NCBI GenBank assembly: GCA_949545755.1
Contig: CATITK010000018.1
Coordinates: 1 to 64,000, forward strand
Source of the DNA: Polaribacter sejongensis
GTDB taxonomy: Bacteria > Bacteroidota > Bacteroidia > Flavobacteriales > Flavobacteriaceae
DNA length: 64,000 nt
Direction of reading: 5' to 3'
This document shows, in pieces, positions 1-9,033 of this stretch (the first letter of the stretch is position 1; every line of letters starts with the position of its first letter). Made by a program: the position numbers and the translations under genes. The notes under the pieces are model-generated. The model did no database searches. It was not told the DNA's origin and saw only the letters and a program-made list of their open reading frames with translations.

Positions 1-615
1 AATGTTGGTTATCAGACTTATTTTAATTCACAAGAAGAAATTCAATTATTAGATAATTTATTTTTTGATGCTCATAGATTAGGAACTTCAAAAGAATTGG
101 AAAATATAGAACCTGTATTTAGAAATGCAGATATTGTTTCTATAGACATTGGTTCTGTTAAGCAAAGTGAAGCACCAGCAAACAATAATGCTTCTTCGAA
201 TGGTTTTTATGGTGAAGAAATTTGTGCTATTTCTAGGTATGCAGGCTTAAGTGATAAGGTTTCTTCCTTTGGAATTTATGAATACAATTCAGCGTTAGAT
301 AATAACCAACAAACAGCACATTTAATTGCGCAAATGATTTGGCACTTCATTGAAGGTGTTTCTTTTAGAGTGAAAGATTATCCGTTTTCAGGAAAGGAAA
401 ATTATCAAAAATTCACAGTTTTATTAGAAGACGATGATCCTTTAATCTTCTATAAGAGTAATAAATCTGGAAGATGGTGGATCGAAATAAAAATAGTGTC
501 AGATAATAAATACAAAAGACATGCGTTAATACCATGTAATTATTCTGATTATACAGATGCAACAAAGCAAATTATTCCAGAAAAATGGTTTAAAGCCATG
601 AATAAAATGGTTTAA
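1..615 (+). CDS. Arginase-fold (ureohydrolase) family protein, C-terminal part
   Basis: The frame is open from base 1, so this is the end of a gene that starts before the window; the first possible internal start is a TTG at 97, which is not a real start. The visible 204 residues contain SIDIGSVKQSEAP, which aligns with the metal-binding SxDxDxxDP loop of arginase, agmatinase and formimidoylglutamase, but only the first Asp is kept. The family therefore looks right while ordinary two-manganese chemistry is doubtful. Flavobacterial proteins of this type are usually annotated formimidoylglutamase and lie directly upstream of gldK, as here (102-base gap). The substrate cannot be told from sequence. 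Confidence 0.7.
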   Translation, partial: NVGYQTYFNSQEEIQLLDNLFFDAHRLGTSKELENIEPVFRNADIVSIDIGSVKQSEAPANNNASSNGFYGEEICAISRYAGLSDKVSSFGIYEYNSALDNNQQTAHLIAQMIWHFIEGVSFRVKDYPFSGKENYQKFTVLLEDDDPLIFYKSNKSGRWWIEIKIVSDNKYKRHALIPCNYSDYTDATKQIIPEKWFKAMNKMV

Positions 616-658
616 AAACATAAAATTAAATAATACAACCATAAAAGTAATTTGAACA

Positions 659-689
659 TTGTTTTTTAAAATAAAAAATAATAGTTTTA
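659..689 (+). promoter_or_regulatory. Candidate gldK promoter
   Basis: TTG at 659-661 and TAGTTTTA at 682-689, 20 bases apart, resemble the Bacteroidetes -33 TTG and -7 TAnnTTTG elements. The last base of the -7 box is A, not G. The pair lies 28 bases before the gldK ATG and after the stop of the upstream gene. A near match only. Confidence 0.35.
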
Positions 690-717
690 CAACTTTATAG
701 AAAAGACATTTCAAAAT

Positions 718-2076
718 ATGAAGAAAGCAGCAGTTTTTGCACTTTTAATAATAACCTTTTACAGTTGCGGCTCAAATGACAGGGGTGAGTTAGTAGGATT
801 AAAAGTGAAGAAAAAATGGTTCTCAGAAACACCATTTGGCATGGCTTTAATTCCTGGTGGTTCGTTTACTATGGGGAAGCAAGACCAAGACATTATTGGT
901 ACTCTGAGTGCACCAACAAATACTGTTAGTGTGAGGCCTTATTATATGGATGAAACAGAAGTGACTAATAATGAATATAAAGAATTTGTTCAATGGGTTC
1001 GAGATTCTATAGTAAGAACAAGGTTGGCTTATCAAGCAGAATTTGCAAGTTTTGGAGCAACTCCAGATGAAGATGGTGAAACCCCCACAGGAGGAATTCA
1101 AAACTACAAATTTAAAGATACAGTTGAAGATGCGACACCTTATGAAAAGTATATGTATGAAAACTATTATAGTTTTGATACCATAAAATCTTTAAACTGG
1201 GATGAAGATCTTGTTTGGGATAAATTAGATTACCCAGACATTGATTATGTAGAAGTAATGGATTCTCTTTATATACCTAGAGAAGAAGCCTTAGATGGAG
1301 TTAGGACGTTTAATGTGAAATTCTTAAAATACAGATATTCTTGGTTTGATAACGACAATGCTGCTAGAAAAGGAGGGAATAGAAAAGACTTTATTAAAGA
1401 CACTGTGTTCTATATTTATCCAGATACCACTGTTTGGGTAAAAGACTTTAATTATTCTTATAACGACCCAATGCATCAAGATTATTACAACCATCAATCC
1501 TATGCAGATTATCCTGTAGTTGGTGTTTCTTGGAATAAAGCAAAAGCCTTTTGTCATTGGAGATCAAAAAAGAAAAATGATTACTTAAAAACTAAGAAAA
1601 ATTCTGCTCTAGTACCCAACTTTAGGTTACCAACAGAAGCAGAATGGGAATATGCAGCAAGAGGTGGTTTAGAGTTCTCAACTTACCCTTGGGGTACAGG
1701 GAGTACTACCAGTGATAGAGGGTGTTTCTTAGCCAATTTTAAACCAGTAAGGGGTAATTACGTCGCAGATGGTGCTTTGTATACTTTAGAGGCAGACTCT
1801 TACAATGCAAACGATTATGGTTTGTATAATATGGCAGGTAATGTTTCAGAATGGACAAGTAGTGCTTACAACCTATCTTCCTATTCTATGGCATCCAATA
1901 TAAACCCGAATGTTGAGGATCAAAATAATAAAAGAAAGATTATTCGAGGAGGTTCCTGGAAAGATGTAGCATACTTTTTAGAGGTAAGTTCTAGAGATTA
2001 TGAATATGCAGATACAGCAAGAAGCTTTATCGGTTTTAGAACAGTACAAGATTTTCTAGGAGCAGAAAAAAAATAA
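718..2076 (+). CDS. gldK: Gliding motility / T9SS ring lipoprotein GldK
   Basis: Lipoprotein of 452 residues with a short hydrophobic leader ending in a lipobox (TFYSC, Cys17), so it is predicted to be lipid-anchored. The body has the formylglycine-generating-enzyme (FGE-sulfatase) fold: GGSFTMG near residue 48, RLPTEAEWEYAARGG near 305, NVSEWTSSAYN near 380 and GFRTV at the C terminus. In this family the fold is structural. GldK (PorK) forms the periplasmic ring of the type IX secretion system with GldN. It is the first gene of gldKLMN; gldL follows after 25 bases. The ATG at 718 is the only start that keeps the signal peptide. Confidence 0.95.
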   Translation: MKKAAVFALLIITFYSCGSNDRGELVGLKVKKKWFSETPFGMALIPGGSFTMGKQDQDIIGTLSAPTNTVSVRPYYMDETEVTNNEYKEFVQWVRDSIVRTRLAYQAEFASFGATPDEDGETPTGGIQNYKFKDTVEDATPYEKYMYENYYSFDTIKSLNWDEDLVWDKLDYPDIDYVEVMDSLYIPREEALDGVRTFNVKFLKYRYSWFDNDNAARKGGNRKDFIKDTVFYIYPDTTVWVKDFNYSYNDPMHQDYYNHQSYADYPVVGVSWNKAKAFCHWRSKKKNDYLKTKKNSALVPNFRLPTEAEWEYAARGGLEFSTYPWGTGSTTSDRGCFLANFKPVRGNYVADGALYTLEADSYNANDYGLYNMAGNVSEWTSSAYNLSSYSMASNINPNVEDQNNKRKIIRGGSWKDVAYFLEVSSRDYEYADTARSFIGFRTVQDFLGAEKK

Positions 2077-2101
2077 ACAACCAATATAAATTAAACAAAT
2101 T

Positions 2102-2746
2102 ATGGCACAATCAGCAAAAAGAAAGAAAATTACAAACATGGTCTACGGATTAGGAGCAGCAATTGTAATTGTAGGCGCATTATTTAAAATACAACATTTA
2201 TCTATAGGACCTCTTACAGGCGGAGTGATGTTGACAATAGGATTGTTAGTGGAGGCAGCTATCTTTACAATGTCTGCTTTTGAAGTTCCAGCAGAAGATT
2301 TAGATTGGGCCAAAGTGTATCCAGAATTAGGAGATGATGGTTTGTCTTCAGGCGAAAGTCAAAGAAAATCAGGAGAAGATGGTATGTTATCTCAAAAATT
2401 AGATAACTTATTACAGGAAGCAAAAATAGATGCTAGTCTAATGGATAGTTTAGGAACAAGCATGCAAAATTTTCAAACTGCAGCAGAAGGTTTGTCTTCG
2501 GCATCAGCATCAGTAACTTCAACAAATAGATATAATGAAGAAATGTCTAAAGCAGCACTTCAAATGGAGTCTCTAAACGGTTTGTATGAAGTGCAAATGG
2601 AAAATTCTAGCAAACAAGCAGAATTAAATACTGCTGTTGTAGAAAAAACAGAAGAATTAAAAGCGCAAATGGAAGCCCTATCAAACAACCTAGCTTCTTT
2701 AAATGGCGTTTATGGTGGAATGCTTTCTGCAATGACAAACAAATAA
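2102..2746 (+). CDS. gldL: T9SS motor inner-membrane protein GldL
   Basis: This 214-residue protein has two hydrophobic segments near the N terminus (about residues 13-35 and 38-60), followed by an acidic linker and a long cytoplasmic coiled-coil-like tail rich in Ala, Glu, Ser and Met. Family knowledge places GldL and GldM together as the proton-driven motor of gliding and type IX secretion; Glu49 of F. johnsoniae GldL, inside the second membrane helix, is reported as essential, and the sequence here keeps a Glu in the matching GLLVEAAIF segment. It lies between gldK and gldM on the same strand. Confidence 0.93.
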   Translation: MAQSAKRKKITNMVYGLGAAIVIVGALFKIQHLSIGPLTGGVMLTIGLLVEAAIFTMSAFEVPAEDLDWAKVYPELGDDGLSSGESQRKSGEDGMLSQKLDNLLQEAKIDASLMDSLGTSMQNFQTAAEGLSSASASVTSTNRYNEEMSKAALQMESLNGLYEVQMENSSKQAELNTAVVEKTEELKAQMEALSNNLASLNGVYGGMLSAMTNK

Positions 2747-2794
2747 TAATTAGTTAAATAATTATACGTAACTTTTAAAAAAAACTAATTAATT

Positions 2795-4354
2795 ATGGCA
2801 GGAGGTAAAGAAACACCAAGGCAGAAAATGGTAGGTATGATGTACCTCGTATTTATTGCAATGTTAGCATTGAATATGAGTAAAGAAGTTTTATCCGCTT
2901 TTGGATTTATGAATGAAAAGTTGACTGAAAATAATATTTCAACAACGGATAAAAATAATCAAGCATACGCAAATCTAGCAACAAAGGCTCTTGATCAGCC
3001 AGAAAAATTTAATGCTTTAAACACTCAAGCGATACAAATTAAAACATCTTCTTCTGATTTTTATACTTATCTAGAGGATTTAAAAACGAAGATGACTGCA
3101 GATCTTGACAATAAAAAAGATTATGAATCAATGGATAAAACCGCTTTTTTAGATGAATATTTCTTTCGTGGTGATAGATTTTCTAAAGAAGGGAAGGAGT
3201 TTTTAAATTACATAGATGGTTATAGAAAAAAACTAATTGATGTGCTAGGAGAAGATAGTAAATTTACATCAATTATTAACAAACGTTTTAATACAGATGA
3301 TATCAATAGGGGAAATATGAAAAAAGAAAAATGGTTAAATGCAAGATATGCGGGATTTCCTTTAGTTGCTTCTTTAACTAATTTGACACAAATGCAAACT
3401 GATATTAAAAATACAGAAACTGATATTATTTCAAATTTATTAGGAGGTCAACTTGAAAGTGACGTTTCTATGACCAATTATAATGGAATTGTAAAGTTAC
3501 AAAAAAATGCTTTTTACCCGGGAGATAAAGTACTTGGAACGGTTGTTTTAGGTAGAGAAGATCCAAATTTAAAACCAAGTAGAGTTATTTTAAACGGTGA
3601 GTCTTATGATAATTTTAAAGATGGAGCTGTAAATCTTGATTTAAAAGCAACCAGTCCTGGAGAAAAGGAAATAAAAGGAACCATTTATTTTATGGAAAAT
3701 GGAGGAGAGGTTACAATCCCCTTTGAATCTTCTTATTCAGTAATCAACAAACCAAATGAAGCAATTGTATCTGCTGACAAAATGAATGTTGTTTACAGAG
3801 GTATCGCAAACCCTGTATCTGTTTCCTTGCCTGGAGTTGATGAAAGAAACATTATTATAAAACCTTCTGGTCACACTAACTGGAAAAAAGTAAGAGCAGG
3901 GAGTTATTTATTAACACCCGGTAAAAACAAAACAGTAACTGTTAATGTTTCTGCTACTTTAGAAGATAATTCAAAGATTAATTCTAAGAAAATATTTAGA
4001 GTAAAAGATATACCAGCCGCAGAAATGATTGTTTTTGGACCCGATGGAGCAACTGGTGGTAAATCAGGTAAAATGACTTTGCCAAAAAGTGCTTTTCCAA
4101 GCAGGGTTTTTAAAGTTGGTATGCAAGATTTTGATTTTGATTTAAATATCAAAACGGAAAGTTTTGATATTTCAGTTGGGAATCAGGCTACTATTACCGT
4201 AAGAGGAGAAAAACTAAATAGAGACGTTCTTGCTGCCATAAGTAGATCTCGTCGAGGTGATGTAATTTCAATATTTAACATTGTTGCTTCTGTTTCTGGT
4301 ACTACTTATAAGTTGAAAAAAGTGTACGGAGGAACTATTGTAATACGTAATTAA
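2795..4354 (+). CDS. gldM: T9SS motor protein GldM
   Basis: Protein of 519 residues that begins with a basic cytoplasmic stretch (MAGGKETPRQKMVG) and one membrane helix (about residues 13-33, MMYLVFIAMLALNMS), followed by a large periplasmic part. The N-terminal periplasmic region is helical (DUF-type GldM N domain) and the rest is beta-rich, matching the four-domain GldM/PorM structure that reaches from the inner-membrane motor to the GldK/GldN ring. It starts 48 bases after gldL, and gldN follows 10 bases later, consistent with one transcript. Confidence 0.95.
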   Translation: MAGGKETPRQKMVGMMYLVFIAMLALNMSKEVLSAFGFMNEKLTENNISTTDKNNQAYANLATKALDQPEKFNALNTQAIQIKTSSSDFYTYLEDLKTKMTADLDNKKDYESMDKTAFLDEYFFRGDRFSKEGKEFLNYIDGYRKKLIDVLGEDSKFTSIINKRFNTDDINRGNMKKEKWLNARYAGFPLVASLTNLTQMQTDIKNTETDIISNLLGGQLESDVSMTNYNGIVKLQKNAFYPGDKVLGTVVLGREDPNLKPSRVILNGESYDNFKDGAVNLDLKATSPGEKEIKGTIYFMENGGEVTIPFESSYSVINKPNEAIVSADKMNVVYRGIANPVSVSLPGVDERNIIIKPSGHTNWKKVRAGSYLLTPGKNKTVTVNVSATLEDNSKINSKKIFRVKDIPAAEMIVFGPDGATGGKSGKMTLPKSAFPSRVFKVGMQDFDFDLNIKTESFDISVGNQATITVRGEKLNRDVLAAISRSRRGDVISIFNIVASVSGTTYKLKKVYGGTIVIRN

Positions 4355-4364
4355 AAATTAAATT

Positions 4365-5270
4365 ATGAATATGAAAAAGATAGTATCTTTATTTTTTGCA
4401 GTACTTTTATCTGTTTCATATAGTGTTGGACAGGGGAAGGCTAATTTATTAAATGCCAAAACAGTTGCGCAAATAGGTTTAAAATCTAAGGAGCAAATAA
4501 AGGCTGATAATACAGAAAAACCTTTAGATTATGGAATTACTAAAGATGACGATATATTGTGGTCTAAAGTGGTTTGGGAAGTAATTGATTTAAATCAAAA
4601 AATAAATCACAATTATTATTTTCCAATAGATAGTACACTAGGATCTAAAAGATTGTCCTTATATAACACGTTAAATAAGGCGCTTAAACAAAAGAAGTTT
4701 AAAGCGTATGAAGATTCTTATTTTATTGATCAGAAACCAGTCGAAAAGATTCAAGAAGAATTAAGTGCTGTTTGTGTTAAATCACAAATCACTGAAACGG
4801 TATCACCAGCAGATTTTGATCACTTTAAAATTAAAGGTATTTGGTTTTTTGATAAACGCCAAGGAGAGTTGAAGTATAGATTACTTGCCATAGCTCCATT
4901 AATTGGTTTTGATGCCAAAAAAAAATGTGGTATAGAGGAAGATAGAGAGCGTTCTGAAATAGATGGAGAAGAATTTGTATATCCAACGCCCAAAGTATTA
5001 CGGACCTTATATTGGGCCTATTTTCCGGAAGTAAGACAAATACTTCATGAATCTAAAGTTTTTAATCCTAAAAATGGTTCACGACCTATTTCTTATGATC
5101 ATTTGTTAAACTCAAGAAGATTTAGTGCTATTATTGTACAAGAAGAAAATGTCTACGGAAATAGAACTATTGATGATTATATTCCTGAAAATTCTTTATT
5201 CCAATTACTAGAAGCAAATAAAATCAAAGAGGATATTAGAAATAGAGAAATGGATATGTGGAATTATTAA
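4365..5270 (+). CDS. gldN: T9SS ring component GldN
   Basis: Protein of 301 residues with an N-terminal signal peptide (KKIVSLFFAVLLSVSYSVGQ, cleavage likely after Gly22-Gln23). The mature part matches the GldN/PorN family, which binds GldK in the periplasmic ring of the type IX secretion system. Two ATG codons, at 4365 and 4371, could both start it; the upstream one is used here. It ends the gldKLMN operon, 23 bases before a strong terminator hairpin. Confidence 0.93.
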   Translation: MNMKKIVSLFFAVLLSVSYSVGQGKANLLNAKTVAQIGLKSKEQIKADNTEKPLDYGITKDDDILWSKVVWEVIDLNQKINHNYYFPIDSTLGSKRLSLYNTLNKALKQKKFKAYEDSYFIDQKPVEKIQEELSAVCVKSQITETVSPADFDHFKIKGIWFFDKRQGELKYRLLAIAPLIGFDAKKKCGIEEDRERSEIDGEEFVYPTPKVLRTLYWAYFPEVRQILHESKVFNPKNGSRPISYDHLLNSRRFSAIIVQEENVYGNRTIDDYIPENSLFQLLEANKIKEDIRNREMDMWNY

Positions 5271-5293
5271 ATTAATTTCATTCATAAAATTGT

Positions 5294-5325
5294 AAAAAGC
5301 GTTCCAAATTTTTGGAACGCTTTTT
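5294..5325 (+). terminator. Rho-independent terminator after gldN
   Basis: A 15-base arm at 5294-5308 (AAAAAGCGTTCCAAA) pairs perfectly with 5311-5325. The stem ends in a run of T on the plus strand. It closes gldKLMN and could also act on the other strand because the A and T tails are symmetrical. Confidence 0.85.
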
Positions 5326-5350
5326 AGTTTAAAACACTTATTTTTACAGC

Positions 5351-6412
5351 GTGAATGTAGATTATATTATTGTAGGTTTAGGGTTAGCTGGTTTGGCATT
5401 TGCTGAGGAGTTATCAGCAGCAAACAAAACTTTTATAGTTTTTGAAGATGCTTCTCAAACTTCTTCTTTAGTTGCTGGGGGAGTTTATAATCCTGTGATT
5501 TTAAAACGATTTACACCCGTATGGAATGCGAAAGAACAATTAAAAGTTGCTCTTCCATTTTATCAAAATTTAGAAGAAAAATTAAATATAACCATTGATG
5601 AGAAGTTCGTCATCAAAAAAGTATTTAAATCTATTGAAGATCAAAATAATTGGTTTGCTGCTTTAGACAAACCCAAATTGACAGCATATTTAAACCCTAA
5701 ATTGGATACTTCAAATTACAAGGGAGTGTTGGCTGATTTTAGTTTTGGTAGTGTAAATGAAACGGGTAGAATTGATACAAAAAAACTGGTAGAGTCTTAT
5801 AGAACTTACCTTGAAGACCAACAATCAATTTGCTTCGAAAATTTTGAATATCAAAAGTTACATCTTGCAGAAAACAGCATAAAGTATCATGACATTGAAG
5901 CTACTAGAATTGTTTTTTGTGAAGGTTATGGAGTTAAAAAAAACCCTTTTTTTAAGTACTTACCATTAAATGAAGCAAAAGGAGAGTTATTGACGATTCA
6001 TGCACCTGAGTTAAAGATTGATTTTTTATTAAAATCCACACTCTTTATACTTCCTATGGGGGATCACTACTATAAGGTTGGTGCTACTTTTAACTGGACA
6101 GACAAAACATCAAATCCTTCTGAAGAAGGAAAAAATGAATTGGTAACAAAGCTAAAGAAAGTAATTAATGTTCCTTACACGATTGTCTCTCAATCTGCAG
6201 GAATAAGACCTACGGTTGCGGGCCGAAGACCTTTGGTGGGTGTACATCCGAAACATCCTCAATTAGTTGTTTTAAACGGGCTAGGTACTCGTGGTGTAAT
6301 GATTGCCCCAACGGTTGCAAAAAACCTTTTTAATCATTTAGAGAACGGTCAGAATTTAGATAATGAAATAGATATTGATCGTTTTAAACACCTTGAGAAT
6401 AAAGATTCATAG
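5351..6412 (+). CDS. FAD-dependent oxidoreductase (DAO family)
   Basis: Protein of 353 residues that opens with a Rossmann FAD-binding motif (VGLGLAGLAFAEEL, residues 8-21), includes GGVYNP after it and ends with a DAO-type segment GIRPTVAGRRPLVG and LNGLGTRGVMIAP. These features fit D-amino-acid-oxidase or glycine-oxidase-like flavoproteins. The start is GTG at 5351; no ATG lies between it and the conserved FAD motif. Its neighbours do not point to a substrate. It follows the gldN terminator, so it probably has its own promoter. Confidence 0.8.
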   Translation: MNVDYIIVGLGLAGLAFAEELSAANKTFIVFEDASQTSSLVAGGVYNPVILKRFTPVWNAKEQLKVALPFYQNLEEKLNITIDEKFVIKKVFKSIEDQNNWFAALDKPKLTAYLNPKLDTSNYKGVLADFSFGSVNETGRIDTKKLVESYRTYLEDQQSICFENFEYQKLHLAENSIKYHDIEATRIVFCEGYGVKKNPFFKYLPLNEAKGELLTIHAPELKIDFLLKSTLFILPMGDHYYKVGATFNWTDKTSNPSEEGKNELVTKLKKVINVPYTIVSQSAGIRPTVAGRRPLVGVHPKHPQLVVLNGLGTRGVMIAPTVAKNLFNHLENGQNLDNEIDIDRFKHLENKDS

Positions 6413-6566
6413 TTTTAGGCTGAAATAGCGTTACGAATAGCCTGGTTCGTTTGAGCTCTTTTTAGTGTTAGTTTGAGTGTTTTTTCTTTTTTTATGCAAA
6501 TTTGTATCGAGAACAAAACTAAAAAAAAGCGAGTACCGAAAGTCTGTCAAAACACCCACAAGAACA

Positions 6567-6956
6567 TTAAACTTCTTTTTTAATGCTCGTTTTATTAAAA
6601 GAGACAAACATATTGATCCAAATAATTCGAGATAAACGCAAGTTAAAGGGTGCTAAGAGTAGTAAAGTAATAATAATAGCGGCAAAACATTGCAAAAGAG
6701 TTGCATTAAAAAATAGTTTACTCAATAAGAAAACACTTATAGAAAGCGTTACAGTTATTCCATAGTTTACATACATAGCTCCATAAAAGAAGGAGGGTTC
6801 CATCATGTATTTTAGCTTGCATTTTGGGCAATTATCGTGTAATTTGGTCACCTTATTTGGGTGAAATGTGAATTTATGTTCATAAAATTCCCCTTCATGA
6901 CATCTTGGGCACTTTACGTTAAAAATACTATAAAACTTGCTTCCCTTTTTAAACAT
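6567..6956 (-). CDS. DUF983 family membrane protein
   Basis: Protein of 129 residues with an N-terminal zinc-ribbon-like part, CPRCHEGEFYEH (near residues 15-26) and CPKCKLKY (near 43-50), followed by two hydrophobic helices (about 63-80 and 85-105). This layout is typical of DUF983. The function is unknown. It is transcribed away from the ABC-F gene. Confidence 0.8.
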   Translation of the reverse strand: MFKKGSKFYSIFNVKCPRCHEGEFYEHKFTFHPNKVTKLHDNCPKCKLKYMMEPSFFYGAMYVNYGITVTLSISVFLLSKLFFNATLLQCFAAIIITLLLLAPFNLRLSRIIWINMFVSFNKTSIKKEV

Positions 6957-6975
6957 AATAGACTATAAATTTGTA

Positions 6976-6983
6976 TACTTTTG
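6976..6983 (+). promoter_or_regulatory. -7 element (TACTTTTG) before the ABC-F gene
   Basis: TACTTTTG matches the Bacteroidetes -7 consensus TAnnTTTG and lies 48 bases before the ATG of the ABC-F gene. No TTG sits at the expected -33 distance. Confidence 0.4.
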
Positions 6984-7031
6984 CAAATATAAAGTTTTAA
7001 ACTTTTTTTTAAGTAACAATCATTACATTAC

Positions 7032-8948
7032 ATGTTAAACGTACACAACTTAACAGTTTCCTTTATGGGAACTGAATTATTTTCAGGAATTACTTTTAAG
7101 CTTAATAAAGGGGATAGAATAGGTCTTATTGGGAAAAATGGTGCAGGAAAATCGACCCTCTTAAAAGTGCTTTCTAAAGATATAGAAAGTAGTGGAACCA
7201 TGGCTTTTGATAAAGACGTTCAGATTGGTTTCTTAAGACAAGATATTGATTTTGTAGCAGGAAGGACAATTTTAGAGGAAGCATATCAAGCTTTTGAAGA
7301 AATAAAAGAAATTGAATTAAAACTCGATGAAATTAATGAGCAATTAGCAAGAAGAACAGATTATGAAAGCGAGGAGTATAGTCAGCTTATTCTCGACCTA
7401 ACAGATAGTACAGAGCGTTATGAATTGCTTGGAGGGTATAATTATCAGGGAGACACAGAAAAAATATTACAAGGTTTAGGTTTTCAGAGGGAAGATTTTG
7501 ATAAACTGACAGACACTTTTTCTGGAGGCTGGAGAATGCGTATTGAATTGGCGAAATTACTATTACAAAATAACGATATTCTTTTATTAGATGAGCCAAC
7601 AAACCATTTAGATATTGAATCTATTATCTGGTTAGAGAATTTCTTAAAAGGATATTCTGGAGCAATTGTTTTGGTATCGCATGATAAAATGTTTTTAGAC
7701 AATGTAACCAACAGAACTATTGAAATTTCTTTAGGTCAGATTTATGACTATAAAAAGCCCTATTCTGAATTCTTATTATTAAGAGGAGAAATAAAAGAAA
7801 AGCAATTACAAGCCCAAAAGAATCAAGAAAAAGAAATAAAACAAAAACAACATTTAATAAATAAATTTAAAGCCAAAGCGAGTAAAGCTTCGATGGCCCA
7901 ATCTTTAATGAAACAACTTGATAAAGTTGAATTGATTGAAGTAGATAAGGACGATAACCAAGCGATGAATGTTCGCTTTGCAATCTCTAAAGATCCTGGG
8001 AAAATTATTGTTGAAGCAGAAAACTTAAGTAAAAGTTATGGTGATAAGCACGTTTTAGAAAATGTAGATTTATTAATTGAAAGAAATAGTAAAATTGCTT
8101 TTGTTGGTCAAAATGGACAAGGAAAATCTACGTTGGCAAAAATGATGGTTGGCGAAATTCCTTTTGAAGGACTTTTAAAATTGGGTCATAATGTAGAAGT
8201 TGGGTATTTTGCTCAAAATCAATCAGAACATCTACCCCCTGAAAAGACGGTTTTAGAAATTATGGAAGATGCTGCAACTGATGGAAATAGAATGCGTGTT
8301 AGAGATATGTTGGGTTCATTCCTATTTGGTGGAGACGCTGTAGACAAAAAAGCAAAAGTACTTTCAGGAGGAGAAAGAAACAGGTTGGCATTGTGTAAAT
8401 TATTGTTAGCACCTTTTAATGTGTTGATAATGGATGAGCCAACAAATCACTTAGATATTGCTTCCAAAAACGTGCTAAAAGAAGCACTAAAAAGCTTCAA
8501 TGGAACGTTAATATTAGTTTCTCATGATAGAGATTTCTTACAAGGATTAACATCAACAGTTTATGGTTTTAAGGACAAAGAAATTAAAGAATATTTAGGA
8601 GATATTGATTATTTTCTAGAGCAGCATAAAATTGAAAGCCTTCGAGAAGCAGAAAAAAGAACTATTGTAAAAGTAGATAAAACCTCTGATAAAAAAGAAG
8701 CGAACCCATTTTCTAAAGAGCAAGAAAAACAACTTAAAAAATTAAAAAACAAACTTTCTAATATAGAAACTGAAATTGCAGATTTAGAAGCTGAAGTTGA
8801 AAAAATAGATTTAGAATTGGCTCAAGATTATGATGAAGTTTCTGCAAGGCCAAGTTTCTTTAAAAAATACAAAGCTAAGAAAGCAAAAGTAGACGCTTTA
8901 ATGGAACAATGGGAAAAGGTAGAGGCAGAAGTTGCTAATTTTTCATAA
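7032..8948 (+). CDS. ABC-F family ATPase
   Basis: Soluble protein of 638 residues with two ABC ATPase domains and no membrane segments. Domain 1 has Walker A GKNGAGKST (about 37-45), signature FSGGWRMR and Walker B ILLLDEPTNHLD. Domain 2 has GQNGQGKST (about 361-369), signature LSGGERNRL and VLIMDEPTNHLD. A charged interdomain linker (about 240-300) and a C-terminal coiled coil (about 555-630) are characteristic of ABC-F proteins of the Uup/YheS type, which act on the ribosome. Nothing in the sequence marks it as an antibiotic-resistance member. Confidence 0.9.
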   Translation: MLNVHNLTVSFMGTELFSGITFKLNKGDRIGLIGKNGAGKSTLLKVLSKDIESSGTMAFDKDVQIGFLRQDIDFVAGRTILEEAYQAFEEIKEIELKLDEINEQLARRTDYESEEYSQLILDLTDSTERYELLGGYNYQGDTEKILQGLGFQREDFDKLTDTFSGGWRMRIELAKLLLQNNDILLLDEPTNHLDIESIIWLENFLKGYSGAIVLVSHDKMFLDNVTNRTIEISLGQIYDYKKPYSEFLLLRGEIKEKQLQAQKNQEKEIKQKQHLINKFKAKASKASMAQSLMKQLDKVELIEVDKDDNQAMNVRFAISKDPGKIIVEAENLSKSYGDKHVLENVDLLIERNSKIAFVGQNGQGKSTLAKMMVGEIPFEGLLKLGHNVEVGYFAQNQSEHLPPEKTVLEIMEDAATDGNRMRVRDMLGSFLFGGDAVDKKAKVLSGGERNRLALCKLLLAPFNVLIMDEPTNHLDIASKNVLKEALKSFNGTLILVSHDRDFLQGLTSTVYGFKDKEIKEYLGDIDYFLEQHKIESLREAEKRTIVKVDKTSDKKEANPFSKEQEKQLKKLKNKLSNIETEIADLEAEVEKIDLELAQDYDEVSARPSFFKKYKAKKAKVDALMEQWEKVEAEVANFS

Positions 8949-9033
8949 CATCCTTTATTCCTGTTTCTGAGGTTTCGGAAGTAGTACCCCAAACATTTAA
9001 ATTATAGATTCCTTTATTTAGGAAGTGCAAAGA

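Noticed and set aside
7032-8948. The ABC-F gene as an antibiotic-resistance protein
   Set aside because: The sequence shows only the general ABC-F layout, and the chromosomal housekeeping context gives no support.
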